NCBI RefSeq assembly: GCF_029784155.1 | Contig: NC_073691.1 | Location: 28,859,130 to 28,923,129 of the forward strand | Direction of reading: 5' to 3' | Length of the DNA stretch: 64,000 nucleotides | From: Uranotaenia lowii | Taxonomy: Eukaryota; Arthropoda; Insecta; Diptera; Culicidae | Shown here: one piece after another, positions 22,946 to 35,014 of the stretch | How the letters are laid out: the number at the start of each line of letters is the position of its first letter | Numbering within the stretch: position 1 is the first letter of the stretch | Notes under the pieces: model-generated | The model's input: the letters and a program-made list of their open reading frames with translations, nothing else | Told to the model about the DNA's origin: nothing | Databases searched by the model: none | Translations under genes and position numbers: made by a program

Positions 22946-25086
22946 TATAACGAGAGGCCCGACACGCTTCCGGTTTTAAGCAGGTGGCTTAAGCGCCACT
23001 TCCGTTTGGAAGACCACCTACCCTTTCTTATCTTGCCCAGCTGATGAGACTCGGTCGCGAGTTCCTTTTGATTTCCGATTTTGGGAAAGAAGCGGAAGGG
23101 ACTCTAAAAAGGGATCCGTACTTCGACCCCTAAGGGCCGCCCCGAAGTCGAGACAAAACCCGGGAGAAATCCGTGGAAAAGAGATTTAGCTGTTCGTTAC
23201 GAAAGCAAGCTAGGGGCGCTAATCATCGGACAAGACCAAACCCCGTACCTGGATCAAAAGAGACAGAAATCGATTGGATTCGCGGCCAATCTCCGCAGTA
23301 AAGATACAAAATAAATCCCGAACAACGAACAGCGTGTGACTCCCTTTCCAGTTACCCCAATTAGGTTCTTATCGTGAAAACATTCGCATTTTGCTTAGGT
23401 ACAATAATTAGTTCGATTTATTGTATTTTCATGTGTGTTGTGTTGTGTTTACATAGTACTGTTTTAGGCCTAAACTATTTTTCCCTCTTTCGAATCTCTA
23501 CCTAGCAGTGCATATTGGTGGAGACGCTTGGTTTCTCGCAAAATAACTTAGAAAATTTGCGAAGAAAAATGATTTGATTTTTGCATAATTTTCCGGTTTT
23601 TCCACCTCTTGGGTGATGAAAAGGCTACTTTTGTCGGCTCGCCGGTCCGAAAAACTAGATTTTCCGGCCAGAAAATGCAAAAAGCACTTTGTACATCCGG
23701 CCCAAATAATACGGTGCAAGCTGCGAAAACACATGCCTATCAGATTGTATAACAATCGCTAGAGGATATGGGTGGGCTGATTATGAGTACTCACTCGGAC
23801 TGCTAGCTGTTTACGGGACTTGATGTAAGTCTCGTCGTGTTCGGTCGCTCCTTTGCGGCTACCTAACGGCTTCCCGGCTGATGTTCGCTGGTCGAGGCCT
23901 ATGCAGGTAGCTAAGACGGGGCGATCAGAACCTTTTTTGTTCAAACGGTCACCGCATAGCAATTGCGCAGCTATGTAGCGTGACTGGTTGAGAAAAAGAC
24001 TGGAATCCGGTGATGGTTTGACTGTGGTGGGTTGTCCGGCGACTGCTGGTATGGCCATCAGCCGCTAACCAGCCTGCTGTCGGCCCCTCGTGGCGTGGGT
24101 GGCTGTGGTGCCGCGCTCCAAGGTGGCTGGATGTGTGGTTGGCCAAACTGGTGGGAGTTGGTGTTGCGGGACCCCGCTGTGGCTCGCGACGGGCCCGCTG
24201 TCTGTCTTATAGGGTGGATACTGCGATGAGTGTGCGTACCTGTGGCTGAGGTTGTACACATTTCGGGTTTATCTATTTAGTGGCTTGGGCGGCTAATTTG
24301 GCCCATTCGGGTCTCCACCTACCTATTACTCAAATGCACCGATCTATCGCACTGCACTATCCTAAGCTTCCTTGACCTAGCACAGACTAAAGCGAAAACA
24401 GGGTTTTTTTTTTATAAGGGCACCTGGTCTCGGAATCACACTCTGACTTTAATTACCTATTCGCGATGGAAATTAAAAAAAAAAACTACTCGATCCTGAC
24501 ACTTCTAATCACCGGACGTAAGTGAGCTTGGAGTCTCAATCGTCCGCTGATCGACCTGATCTAGCTTGACTTCGCAACCGGAACTACCCGATACGAACAA
24601 GTCTAATCGCGAAGTCAAACAATTACATCCCGCTTCGCGAATTCTCCGAGTAGTCCTCGTCTTCCCCTTCTGGACCCGAAAATAGAGGCCCAACTTTTGC
24701 TTAGCCAAAATAAGTGCACAAAAGCCCCCGAAAGAGGTCATTCACCTGACGCCAAAATAAGAAAGTGGTCGGTGGCCTACAGAAGATAGCATCTAGAGTC
24801 ACGTGCTTGCCGCCAGAATTGTGTCGGTCACTCAGATGTGTTATTTAATGATTGATGACTGTTCATTTGGGGTGGTGATTCAAATGATATTTAGTGTTTG
24901 TTTCGTTCTTGTCTTTGGTTGTTCTAATAAGGGCAAATTTTCTATTGGCATGTTTGGAACCGTTGGAAACAATAACATTGAATTTATATTAGGCTTATTA
25001 TTAACGTTGGATGAAATGTATGAATCATTTGATAAAGGTAGAGACATAAATAATTAATATTCCTTCGACTTCATGTACCCGTTACA
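22946..25086 (-). mobile_element. LTR-like insertion (probable solo LTR), 2,141 bp, inside the R1-clade ORF2
   Basis: Read on the minus strand the insertion begins TGTAACGGGTACATG and ends CTCTCGTTATA, giving near-inverse termini TGTAACG/CGTTATA (consensus TG...CA with the last C changed to T). ACCG, on the plus strand CGGT, flanks it on both sides (22942-22945, 25087-25090), a 4-bp duplication as made by Ty3/gypsy-type integrases. Deleting the insertion and one duplication joins FADDVVLLAST directly in frame to EVVQLLATVAIEG of the host element, which proves the boundaries. A TATA-like CCCTTATAAAAA followed about 50 bases later by AGTGCAGTGCG, and an AATAAA near 23410, fit promoter and polyadenylation signals. 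No pol genes are inside, so solo LTR is most likely; a non-autonomous LTR element is the alternative. Confidence 0.8.
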
Positions 25087-26540
25087 CGGTTGATGCCAAG
25101 AGAACTACATCATCGGCGAATCTCACAAGTCTCACTCCCGTTGGGAGACGCAATCTTAACTAGTAGTTCGTCGTAGACAATGTTCCACAATATCGGGCCA
25201 AGAATCGACCCTTGTGGATCCCCTGCCGAGACACTCACTGTTTTCAGTCCCTTGCTTGTCATATACTGTAGTTGGCGGCTACGGAAGTAACACTCCGCCA
25301 TCCTACAGATATATACCGGAATCTTCATACGAATGAGCGACGACGCAATTGCTGTCCAACTGACGCTGATGAAGGCGTTCTTCACGTCAAGGGCGACCAC
25401 TGCGCAAAATAGGTCTCCTCTCCTTTTCTTCATTCTGACTTCATCAGTTCTTTCAATTACCCGTCGAATGGCATCCACCCTACTGCGACCTTTCCGAAAA
25501 CCGAACTGCTTATCGAATAGTCTGTTCACCCTTTCGGTGTAGAGCTGGACCCTGCTTTGTACCACATTCTCTAACACCTTTCCAGCAGTATCCAGGAGAC
25601 ATATCGGACGATATGCTGATGGGTCACTCGGTGGCTTGCCCGTCCTTGCCACACATCTGTGAAGACCCTATCATCCACTTACTGTTGCAGTGATGGCTGG
25701 AACATTTCAGGATATTCCATGAGCGCGGTCTTCACAGCTACATGAGGGATGCCATCCTGACCCGGAGTTTTGTTCAACTGAGGGGACTTAACGATGTCAC
25801 GCAGTTCCTCCAGCGAAATCTGCTCCTCCTTACTCGTATCCCAGTCGTATGGGACCTTCGGCCATGTAACCTTCTCGTGCTTTGGGAACAGCTCGTTGAC
25901 GATCTCATTTATTCGGGCACGATTTCTGTGGCGCATCGTCGCTCCGCGTTTTGGCCAAGACAATCCTGTAAGCGTAGCCTCAGGGGTTGTCGTTGGCTTC
26001 CTCGTAGAGTTGCCTGAATCGTGCCTTTTTGCTCGCCTTGATTGCCCTGCAGAGGGCAGACCTTGCAATTGCGTAGGGTACTCTTCGCTTCGCTCTCGCT
26101 GACGGGGACCTCGCTCTCTGCATATGTCGCCTAGCTCATAGGCAGCTAGTACGCAGTGTGAGATAGAAGAATATCTATCTTGTCAACTGGCAGCTCAGTT
26201 CATCAGATTTAGAATATCTCCTCACATCGATGAACTGGTCTCAGCGAATCTCATTCGTTCTCTTTCGGCCGCGCTCTCTCTCATCGGACCTTCATCGTTC
26301 GGCCACATCGTGATCCAATCGTAAACGTCCTCATTTCGTCAGACCAGAGCCAGCAGCAGACGAGTCAAGTTGATCCATATCCGCGTTTGATCGGATGCTG
26401 GTCTCACACGCAGGTCCGCGATTTCCATCGTTCACCAGTAGACGGGTTGCCGAGTGTCCTTCCGCTTGGCCCTCCTTGTCATCGCAGCGTCACATGCGCG
26501 TACGAGTACCCTCGTTAGGTTTTCCGCGGACAGGTTTGCC
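25087..26540 (-). pseudogene. R1-clade ORF2, linker and reverse transcriptase palm
   Basis: After a broken linker (26540-26068), the frame 26068-25679 carries QLNKTPGQDGIPHVAVKTAL, the usual lead-in to the polymerase. Another frame (25652-25110) gives SAYRPICLLDTAGKVLENV, FGFRKGRSRVDAI, VVALDVKNAF with the first catalytic Asp, and GDPQGSILGPILWN. One further frameshift near 25150 leads into the catalytic FADD motif at 25109-25120 followed by VVLLAST. The LTR-like insertion starts right after this. At least three frameshifts and a stop separate the pieces. The polymerase motifs themselves are intact. Confidence 0.9.
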
Positions 26541-27290
26541 TAGTTCCGCTCCCAAGATAACACTTCGACAAAGACGTTCCGGTCGAATTGTATTGTCTTC
26601 CAGATACGTGCTCCTGTTGTCGTACCTCTTCTACCTGCCCGCGTACTTGTACCCCCTTGATACCAGATCGCAAAGTGCTCGCTGTCAACGATCACGCTTA
26701 CCCTCCAGTCGCTCGTCCAGCCCGGACTACTGAAGGTGACGTCAATGATGGACTCGCTCCCATTCCTGTGGTAGGTCCTAGTATCGCCTACATTTCCCAG
26801 GTCTAAGTTCAGCCTTGGCAGGGATTCCAGTAGAAGTTGTCCCCTGGGGTTTGTAAGGCGACTACCCCAATATATGACCCACGCGTTGAAGTCCCCGCCT
26901 ATGACGACGGGGTCCCTGCCCTTGAAACTTTCGACGATTCTGTCCATCATGACGTAGAACCTCTCCAGAGATCACCTGCAGCTACAGACGAAAATCCCGT
27001 TGACCTTGGCATCACGAAGCCTTCTTCTCCAGCAGACACCACCTCTTGTATGGGGTATCTTCCTGTAACCCATATCGCGGCCAGTTTGACTTTATCGGTT
27101 ACCCAATTACTGCCATCCGTGGTCTTGCGATACGGGTCTGCCACTAACGCCACGTCCATCTTTCCCTCAATTGCCATCTGCCGCAACAGCTGATGTGCTG
27201 AGTGGTAGTGGTTGAGATTGAGCTGAACCGCTTCTATCCCCGCGAAGGTGCGCCCTCCACCGCAATTTAAACACTTTGCGTCTCTGGTGC
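26540..27290 (-). pseudogene. R1-clade ORF2, APE-type endonuclease part
   Basis: The domain begins EAVQLNLNHYHSAHQLLRQM and VALVADPYR, the typical start of an R1-clade endonuclease (QxNLNH, then the Glu/Asp-Pro-Tyr block, here with Asp in place of the usual Glu). A frame change near 26950 leads to GRDPVVIGGDFNAW, RNGSESIIDVTFSS and IVDSEHFAIWY; these are the GDFNAW motif, the DVTF block, and the SDH motif, which here reads SEH. The domain would nick target DNA to prime reverse transcription. In this copy the start of the domain follows the third zinc knuckle of ORF1 in the same frame with no room for a separate ORF2 start, which suggests a small deletion at the ORF1/ORF2 junction. Confidence 0.85.
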
Positions 27291-27313
27291 AACTAGCCGC
27301 CTGATGGCCGGCT

Positions 27314-28601
27314 TCACCGCACCGCCAACACAAACCACGCGAAAGATTTGTGCCTATTCTCCACACACCGGAAGCACCTTTCCGTATACTGGGAGATGGC
27401 TATCTGGAAGATAGACCAGCCCACCTTTAGCCGCCCACACATGAGTGCGGCGTTTGCTGCCGCAACCGAAAGTTTCACAAACGCCACCTGTCTTCCCGCA
27501 TCCTGACCGTAATCTGGTCCGTCCCGATCTGACACAGATCTTTGAGCGCATCCTTTACCTCAGCATCCGTGGCTATCTCCTCGAGGTTTTTTACCCTGAC
27601 GGTAACCGAGGTGCTGAGGGCACGGATTTCCGCGGCTTCGTCTACAATCTCCTGCGTAAGCGCACTATATTCCACGCTTTTCACTTGCGAGCCACGTCGG
27701 AGCTCGAGGATCATCTCGCCTGAACGTGTTCGGCGGATACTCCTCACATCCCCTCTTAGGCCCACCAGCCTATCGCTTGTCATCATCTGGCGGAGGACTT
27801 CGGCGTAGGTTCCGTCTGGTGCCTGCACCACCAATGCCTCTGACCCAGTTGGGTTTGGGCTTGGACTTGGGTTTGGGCTTTTGTGGTTTTTTTCCTTTTG
27901 CGCTCAACCGTCTGCCACCCGGTTGACGCTTCAGGAACTTGGCCTTTCCCTCCATCTTCTTTAACGCCCGGATCCTGCCGTTCCATATGATCCCGGGCAC
28001 GCTTTTTCAAGGCTTCTGGCCTCGTTTCTCCTGGAGACCCTCTTTTACGTTTGCCGTTTCCGGCAAACTCTTCTCCGCCTTCCGTCTGCACGCAGATGCT
28101 GACCTTCTTCGGTCCAGTTGTATCCGCCCGAAGAGGGATCACAACATCCTCACGTGCCTTCTTCCGGCACTCCGGTACAGTGAGCAGACTCACCACCGCT
28201 CTGTTCGCCTTGACGAACATCGCCATCATATTGGCAAGCTTCTCCCGCACTTCTTTGTGGATGTTAGACTTCTTCCTAAAACAATTCACAAGGTCCTGCA
28301 TTCCAGCCATTGGAACCGCTAGCTCCGCAGGGGTCTCAGGGTCCTGAAGCTCCGGGGAACTTAGGAGTTCCTCGACTGCCTGCTGAACTTGAGCGTAAGG
28401 GTGTCCGCTCTCACCGCTATCTACAGGCATCCTCACCGGCTTGGCGGGTTGCCTAACCGGCGAGCGCCTTAGCCCGCTTCTGACGAACGGATTAGGACAA
28501 ACGTCCTTCTCCGCCTCACTCGCATCCATTCTTGTTTTGTTTTTGTTGTTATTTGAATTCATGATTAATCCCACGAATAGCGAGGTAAATATACGGTCCA
28601 C
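27314..28601 (-). pseudogene. R1-clade ORF1 (gag-like, CCHC), frameshifted
   Basis: The first frame (28601 to about 27800) is a basic, gag-like protein; the likely start is the Met of MNSNNNKN or MDASEAEKD, because the residues before look like read-through. It contains a segment around MAGMQDLVNCFRKK and a Lys/Arg-rich stretch near its end. The protein continues in another frame from 27834 to 27475 (LRQMMTSDRLVGLRGDVRSI), and the next frame carries the zinc knuckles. The first knuckle reads CFRCVENRHKSFAW, where the last Cys is replaced by Trp. The second, after a further frame change near 27345, is intact: CWRCGEAGHQAASC, a CX2CX4HX4C motif. A third begins CLNCG. Such knuckles bind element RNA in R1-clade ribonucleoproteins. 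Confidence 0.85.
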
Positions 28602-28718
28602 TGCGCCAGTGACCTGCTTAGCGCGGCAAGGACTGGAATACTGTGGGGTGTGTCATGGTGCCCCACATTTTACTGTTTTGGACTGGCGTGACTTAACGAC
28701 CCGCCAGCCTTCCAGGTA

Positions 28719-29784
28719 GGGGAGAACTGTACAAGACGCACCAGTTAAGCATAATCGCTAATTACAGCGATACCTTTCATCTATGAACCAAATTGAAAGT
28801 TCACGACGATTTAGTGATCACATTTACATCTTATCAAAAAGAAATAATATGTTGAAAACACGATTTTGGTAACATTTTTGTGAAAATCTTAAACAGCCAG
28901 AAAACAAGTCACGGGGTAGAACGCCAAAACTAGTGGACAGAACGCACCATACCGGATGGGTGGTGAGAAATGGAACAATGGTTATACGGAATATAGTAAT
29001 TCAAACATCAATTTTTTTTATTACATAATCATCTTATTTTTGCAAACTAACCATACATTGGCAAAAAATCATTTATTATTGCTTAATTTAACGAAAATTT
29101 TGCTGTTCAAAATTCACTTTTTTTATATCCTTATAGGTAAAACGCCTTCAGGTAGGCAACGAAATTCAATTTCTTGACTGATATCGCGGCAAACATGGCG
29201 GCAGATAATTTGTTCGAGTCAAATATTGGTGCACCTTTTTAACTCCAACAAGGACGAAATTCGTTATAACTATGCATTCTGATCGTAATTTGGGAGTCAG
29301 CAAATAAAAAGAAAGTCATTTTGTTTCGACATTTGGTTTTTCTCAAAAGTTAACTGCATTCAAAATTTGAGCCTAAAACACGTGGTTTTGCAGGCATTCT
29401 GCCCCAATTTTGATATAATTAGTTTTAGTAAAAATTTATGGGAAGTTAGTGAAATATGATAAAATACTAATAGTCATTCGAAAGTGAATACGAGTTTTAT
29501 AACGAAAAGCTGCAGTTGGATCAGATAGCGCAGACTGGTTTACCATCAAACCTTATATGTCAACCATAAAAAATAACAAGTTTTAGGCAGAGTCTATTAA
29601 TCCTTCTGTTTCTAAGAATTAAAGTCGTTTTTGTGAACTTTTCATCTAAAAAATGATGAAAAAGGTCATTTGCTACAATAAAAATGAAAAAAAAACACCA
29701 TTCGGAGCCAAAGGTTATTGTATTTTTGAGAAAAAATGGCATGGGCCATTTTACCTCGCTGATGCGTCTCGTTCAGTTCTCCCC
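28719..29784. mobile_element. TA-flanked inverted-repeat element, 1,066 bp
   Basis: The left end GGGGAGAACTGTACAAGACG and inverse right end GGGGAGAACTGAACGAGACG match, with about 22 of the first 26 positions pairing. TA flanks both sides (28717-28718, 29785-29786). Subterminal variants of the end motif recur inside (GGGGTAGAACGCC near 28914 and GGACAGAACGCACC near 28934). There is no transposase frame. The GGGGAG tip and TA flanks are shared with the element at 670-1231. It borders the 5' end of the R1-clade LINE. Confidence 0.82.
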
Positions 29785-29786
29785 TA

Positions 29787-32700
29787 CATTGGCACGGTTT
29801 AGCGTTACACCTTCACCAAATGGAGTCGGTTTCCAATAGTTGTTCCATGTTCTTAATCCAAATTCATTGCAAGGGTCTACATGAGGGGAGGGGTTTTGTT
29901 TCAAGGATGAATTATTCAATAGGAAGGAAATCCCATAAAATGTTTTTCTTGTTTCGCTTGAATGTAGTGGTCATGCATCATTTTGGTTGGGAGCTCGAGT
30001 CCTTGTGCTAGTAGTGCTTTTTCAGAGATACCGTCTTCGGCACAGTGCACATTTCAGCACAATATCGGCAAAAAGATTTGCCAACTAGGCATTGGATTTT
30101 TGCAACCTCTTCTATGGGTGTAGTAGAGTTGTTTCCACGCTGTTTTTTAGATCTTATACGCACGTTGCGTAACATAGCTGACTCAACAAAGTGTATCTTC
30201 AGGAATATTCGAGTTTATTGAGATGCCAATCTTAAATCTACTAAGATATTATGAACATCCCAACTGGCAACCCTGCCATTATATTGTGCAAAACCTTTCA
30301 CCAAGCCTTGCGCCCCCAGAGTCGACCCAAAACAAAAAAGAAAACAGAATATCGAGAATCCGGCGAATACCCAAAACTGCAAATCGTCCCAAAAGGATGG
30401 CCCGGGAAAAGGATTAACTCTTTTCAATTTCGGTCACCCGTAGAGTAAGCGTGTTATAAAATCAAAGGATTAACGCTTCGGAGCTGGCCAAACAGCAACA
30501 ACAACAAACACACACGAACGAGAAAGGATCATGGATCGGGTCTCGGTCCTCGGGGGTGTAAAGTCTGAGATTTCACTTTTATGTGTCCAATATTCGGGGC
30601 GAAAAACAGCAAACAGGTCGGTCGGCTTTGGCCTTTGTTTTGGCCCAGGCCGAATCAAACGTGTGTGTGTGGGGAAAGGGCTGCCGGACATTGCCTCCAT
30701 TTAGGAGAACGTATAAATTCGGTGCACGGCTCAAAACTGACCAACCGGCAGGGAATATCGATGAGGTATACCATAAACTTGGGGACTTGGCCCAGGAACC
30801 GAAAAAAGGGTTTGCCGAGAGTGTGTATTTTTCCGGGGGATTAACGTCGAAATTGCGATCGGCCAGTCAGTGGCCAGTTTCAGGTGCAGCCTGAGTCCTG
30901 GGCCGTAGTAAATCCTTTCGTCGTCTTTTTCCTTTCGGCTAGGGAATCGGCAGTTTCCTTTTTGCTGCTGTTTTTGTTTGTGACTCTAATTCATTGATCT
31001 CGTACACAAATAGAAGATAATCCTTTCGGATTTCTTCGAATTGGAGCAATATTTTTGAGACAATACTACTTGGAGGAGGAGTAAGGTCATCATATAAGGT
31101 GGAACTAATCGGATAATTTCAATATTTGTCAAGGATATCAATGAAACACTACGAAAACTTCATTTGCATATTTGGATAAAGATAATTCTTAAATTTATTT
31201 AAAAAAAATCTGAGCATGTTCTTTTTTCTTAGTTAAAACGTATCATACACTTACAAAAGATACCCAACCAGTATGGAGAGTTATGGGCATAGGTAAACGT
31301 CATCGAATCAAGAGGTTTTATTGCACTGTTCGATTGATCCAGCAAAATTATCGATCATTTTCAGACTGTAGTATATAAGGTGTAAATAAAAAAAAATTTA
31401 ATGGGCAAACAGAAACAAGAAAGATTATCTGCACCTTTTTGCAGAAGCAAAAATGTATAATCAATACGAAGCTACACTGAACACTGAAATTGGGGTTTCA
31501 AAATGTCTCTCTAGATCAAAATTACACACATGATCTCATGTAATTTTTCATACTTTCTTTGGAGAATTCTATAGAGAATCTATGAAAAATTAATGGAGAA
31601 TCATATAAAAATAAAAACTTGGATGTATACTTCAGAACATTAATTTAAAGTTTAAAAGTAGATCTAAGGACTCTATATAGAATATATTAGCTTGACTGAC
31701 TACTCACATCCACCTTTAATCATTGAATCCGAAATGCTTCATCACCATTTTCATTCGTATAAATTAACCAACGCAAGTTTGAGTTAATTTAAAATGTTTT
31801 CAATTTGGAAAAAATCATTATAAAAAAATAAAAACATTTCGAATGCCACAGTCTCAGGCGTGGCTCAGTAGAACGAATTCCGCATCGCCAATGGTTGCTA
31901 CTCCGTGATTGACCGAGGCCATCAGTTTTGTTCAGAGGTCAAATGAATGGAACCAGGGATTGGCAACACATTCACAATGCTCAAATCTGATGCTCTCTCT
32001 TTGAACATCAATAACGGCGCCGGCCACGTCCTAGTAGTCAATGGATAGATTGGAAGAGGTAGGAAAGGATGAAAGATCAATTTAGTGCTTTAGGACGAGG
32101 TCACCTCTGCATCCTAGCAAAACAATTTTGTTCTGGAGGTTTGGGTTAAAGGATTTAATCGGGAGACACTAGTGTGTGACTAGTGTGATCAAAAATATTC
32201 TACTGAACACTACTGAAACCAAAAAAAAACTGCCTTTATTTTAAAGTAATTACAAAGAGATTTATTTCTCAGTTAAAATCAGTTAATTTATGGATTAAAT
32301 GAACTAGTTGAAACGTGTTGAACCAATCACAAATTTGACTTAACCTTACTCTTTTGATTGAAGAATTACAAACGCTTAAAAATCTATTGAATTGATTGAT
32401 TTGGTTACTTCTGAAGCTGTCGACCATTATATATCAAAAAGATCAAGTAATTTTAGCAAAAAAAAAGTTTATGCAAATAAATAGCGTTTATTTGTAAAAT
32501 TGTTTGCATAGACGCTTGCTTTTTGTGAGAAAACGCTAACACATTACAGTTATTATTTTTTGCTGTGTTTGATTAAAGAAACAACGGATAATGGAAGGAA
32601 TTAGTCATTTTTTTATTTTATCATTTTTTAGGAAATCTTTTCAATCCTTACCTAGATGTAGGAAAAACAAAGGACGCTATTTTTTTTTATTTGTTATCTC

Positions 32701-33150
32701 ATTGCGAAAGGGTTTTATAATAAACATACATCAAAATGCATACTATAAATATTTAGAATTATATAATTTCTCAAATGATGCTTAATGATTCTAGAATAAA
32801 TTTTCTTATGTATCCTGATGCGTTTTTTTAATTTGTTTATTCTTATGAAAAAAATCTTATCAATTGATGAAAAAAAACATCAATAGACTTGTTCAAAACA
32901 CATTATGTGAACGTGGGACTGAAGGGATATATACAATTTAAAGTATCAACTAGTTCCTATAGAACTTTCATCTCGACTAGCATAAAAGTTTCTATACTTG
33001 GATTTTGAAATGGTTTCGAAATTCTGAACAAAATATATCCTGCCGGTGTCAAAACTTCTCAAATTTATGTTTTTTTTTTTAAATTATTGTAAAACATCAT
33101 TTGAGAATTATTAATAATAACAAATAATGCATAAATTTGCTATGTACTTA
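29787..33150. other. GC-richer island (about 30170-30980) in AT-rich sequence
   Basis: 30170-30980 is balanced in composition and non-repetitive; it contains several copies of the word AAGGATTA/TAATCCTTT but no recognisable protein. 31850-32130 is a second, short GC-richer stretch containing GTGGCTCAGTAGAACG, weakly like a Pol III box A but without a clear box B. 31660-31700 holds GATCTAAGGACTCTATATAG, also present at 33425. The rest is AT-rich. Confidence 0.35.
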
Positions 33151-33154
33151 GCTT

Positions 33155-33475
33155 TTGAACGTCATTGGATTAATGGAGAAGCTGGACTTCAATCTTTTTG
33201 AGTTGGTCCGGGAGGCGGAGCACCAGACCGCTTTACCGCAGCTTCTCAAAAACTTATTCCTCCGATTCGAACGCCGAAAATCCATTTTCTTTCCATTAAA
33301 CACTACAACACAATGGACCTCTATTAATCTTAGTAAGCGTGAAAACTGGATTTTGGCTCAAATATCCTGTTTTTTTTCTAAATTTTCTGAAGCAAGGAAT
33401 CAAAGGGAAAAAACGCGGCCGCTCAGATCTAAGGACTCTATATAGAATATAGAAAAACTAACTAACTAACTAATT
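33155..33475 (+). mobile_element. LINE 3'-end fragment with (AACT)n tail
   Basis: An open stretch (33155-33445) with LFELVREAEHQTALPQLLKN is followed by GATCTAAGGACTCTATATAG, AATATAG and a short (ACTA) tandem run. The same pre-tail block occurs at about 31668-31692 followed by a different short repeat. A shared block followed by a simple tail is what truncated LINE copies show. The family is not identified. Confidence 0.45.
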
Positions 33476-33564
33476 AAAAATTAACATAAATTTAAGGAAA
33501 TTTTCGCAATATTTTTTTTTATTCCCTTTTGATATTCTTTAATTTTAATCAGTTATCTTGATTT

Positions 33565-34418
33565 TAGAGTGTCCTACCCGGGATTTCCCGGTCGGGAATT
33601 CCCGGGAATTGAAAAAAATCGGGAATTCCCGAATCCCGGGAAACGCTTAAAAAATCCCGGGAATTCCTGAAGCCAATAAAATGTGCTAAAATACTTAAAA
33701 TTTACACGATCTGAATATAAAAAATTGGTCAGATTGAGCAAAGAAAATGATAGTTATACCTTGATGGCTTAGTCTCAAATATTTTTTTTTCTCAAATCTG
33801 GTTAATACATTGAATTTTATAAAAAAAAATGTTATTTCAGATAGAAAATTTAGTGTTAAAGTGAAAAACGACAAAGAATCCATTAAATCGAACAATTTCA
33901 ATAACGAAACGCTACGGAGAGATTATAAATTTTCCATTTTGCAACACTCTTCATTTAGAACTTCCGTTTTGGAAACTGTTAACAGTAGCAAAATCATCGG
34001 CAAGGAAATGACATAATGTGAAAAAATGGATAGGTATGTGAAAATTTACGATGCTTGATGAATAACCTGAAGTCTAGCTAACTAACTTCTATCGATGATG
34101 AAAAATCTTTCTCAATCATTTCAAATTTTTGCAGCTAGAATCAGGCCAATTTCTCGGATATAGTATTTTGTGTTTGGGTCTTGAGTTTGCTTATTGAATT
34201 TTTGAGGCATTAAAAAAGTTTGAAAGGTTTTGCAATGCTACTTCCTTAAATTAAAAAATACTGTATTGAAAAGGATTCTTAAGCAATAGATTGTTAAGAT
34301 CTTTATGTTGAAATCTCTTTTTTCAATTTTTCCCGGGATCCCGGGAATTCCCGGGAAAAGGATCGTCAGATTTCCCGATTCCCGGGAACGCTGAAATGGC
34401 CGGGAAATGGACACTCTA
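33565..34418. mobile_element. hAT-type non-autonomous element, 854 bp
   Basis: Perfect 10-bp inverse termini TAGAGTGTCC and GGACACTCTA are flanked by identical 8-bp duplications CTTGATTT (33557-33564 and 34419-34426), the hallmark of hAT transposition. Subterminal regions are packed with palindromic CCCGGGATTCCCGGG-like words at both ends (33578-33664 and 34330-34410). The middle is AT-rich without a transposase frame. The exact duplication suggests a rather recent insertion. Confidence 0.93.
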
Positions 34419-35014
34419 CTTGATTTCTTTGATTTTGTATAAACACGCTATCTCTTGGTATCAGTGACTCAACATAAATATTTTATAGCTCTTAAACATA
34501 TTCTTTGTGTGATTGTGGCAATTTCAATTCAATACCATCCTTAGAGATTTTCAAGTTTAAAATAAAACTTTTTACATAACAAAATCATAACCTTCAAAAA
34601 TTTTCGCAAAATATCCGTTTAAATTTATTTCTTACTTCAAAAAAGCATTTTTTTATAATTCTGTAAAATTAATCAGAAAACTTAAAACTTCATTTAAAAC
34701 AATGTAGGGTGCTTTTTGTATGCTATTAAAAATTAATGGATTAAGCCTCTTTGTTTCATCAAAATATCATTGAATTATTTTGCTATGTTTCTTAAAACAC
34801 TTTGTTTCGACCGGTTTTATTGAAAAAATTGAATGATCCCTACTTGTTAAAATCTCGATGACCAAGTTAAATGAATATTAGTGTTTTTAAATCAGATTAA
34901 AAATTATGTTGTTCCAAACAACTTCAAATAATTAAAAAAATCAAAATCAACAACTGAAGGAACATTACTTATGCTTATTTCGATTGATGATGGTACAAAA
35001 GTTAACTGCGCGCG

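Larger units (their letters stand above)
21243..28650 (-). mobile_element. Degraded R1-clade non-LTR retrotransposon (split by an LTR-like insertion)
   Basis: In order on the minus strand: gag-like ORF1 with CCHC knuckles, APE-type endonuclease, reverse transcriptase, a C-terminal Cys/His domain, a 3' untranslated region, and an A run at about 21242-21251. Without the 2,141-bp insertion at 22946-25086 it is about 5.2 kb, close to the usual R1-clade size. Every segment has frameshifts or stops, so it is dead. The region is visibly more GC-rich than its surroundings, as expected for a recent arrival relative to the old AT-rich sequence. The 5' boundary is not sharp; the TA-flanked element at 28719 begins about 70 bp beyond my estimate. 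Confidence 0.9.

Noticed and set aside
23759..24261. Overlapping frames within the LTR-like insertion
   Set aside because: Many short frames on both strands in GC-rich LTR sequence; none resembles gag, pol or an accessory protein.
22946..25086. Host gene or full LTR retrotransposon inside the R1-clade element
   Set aside because: No pol motifs and no paired internal LTRs were seen; boundaries and frame restoration fit a single LTR-type insertion.
25333..28347. Plus-strand frames opposite the R1-clade ORFs
   Set aside because: They are antisense shadows of the minus-strand gag, endonuclease and polymerase sequences.
31850..31930. Possible tRNA-like or SINE unit (GTGGCTCAGTAGAACG)
   Set aside because: Box-A-like word only; no acceptable box B at tRNA distance.
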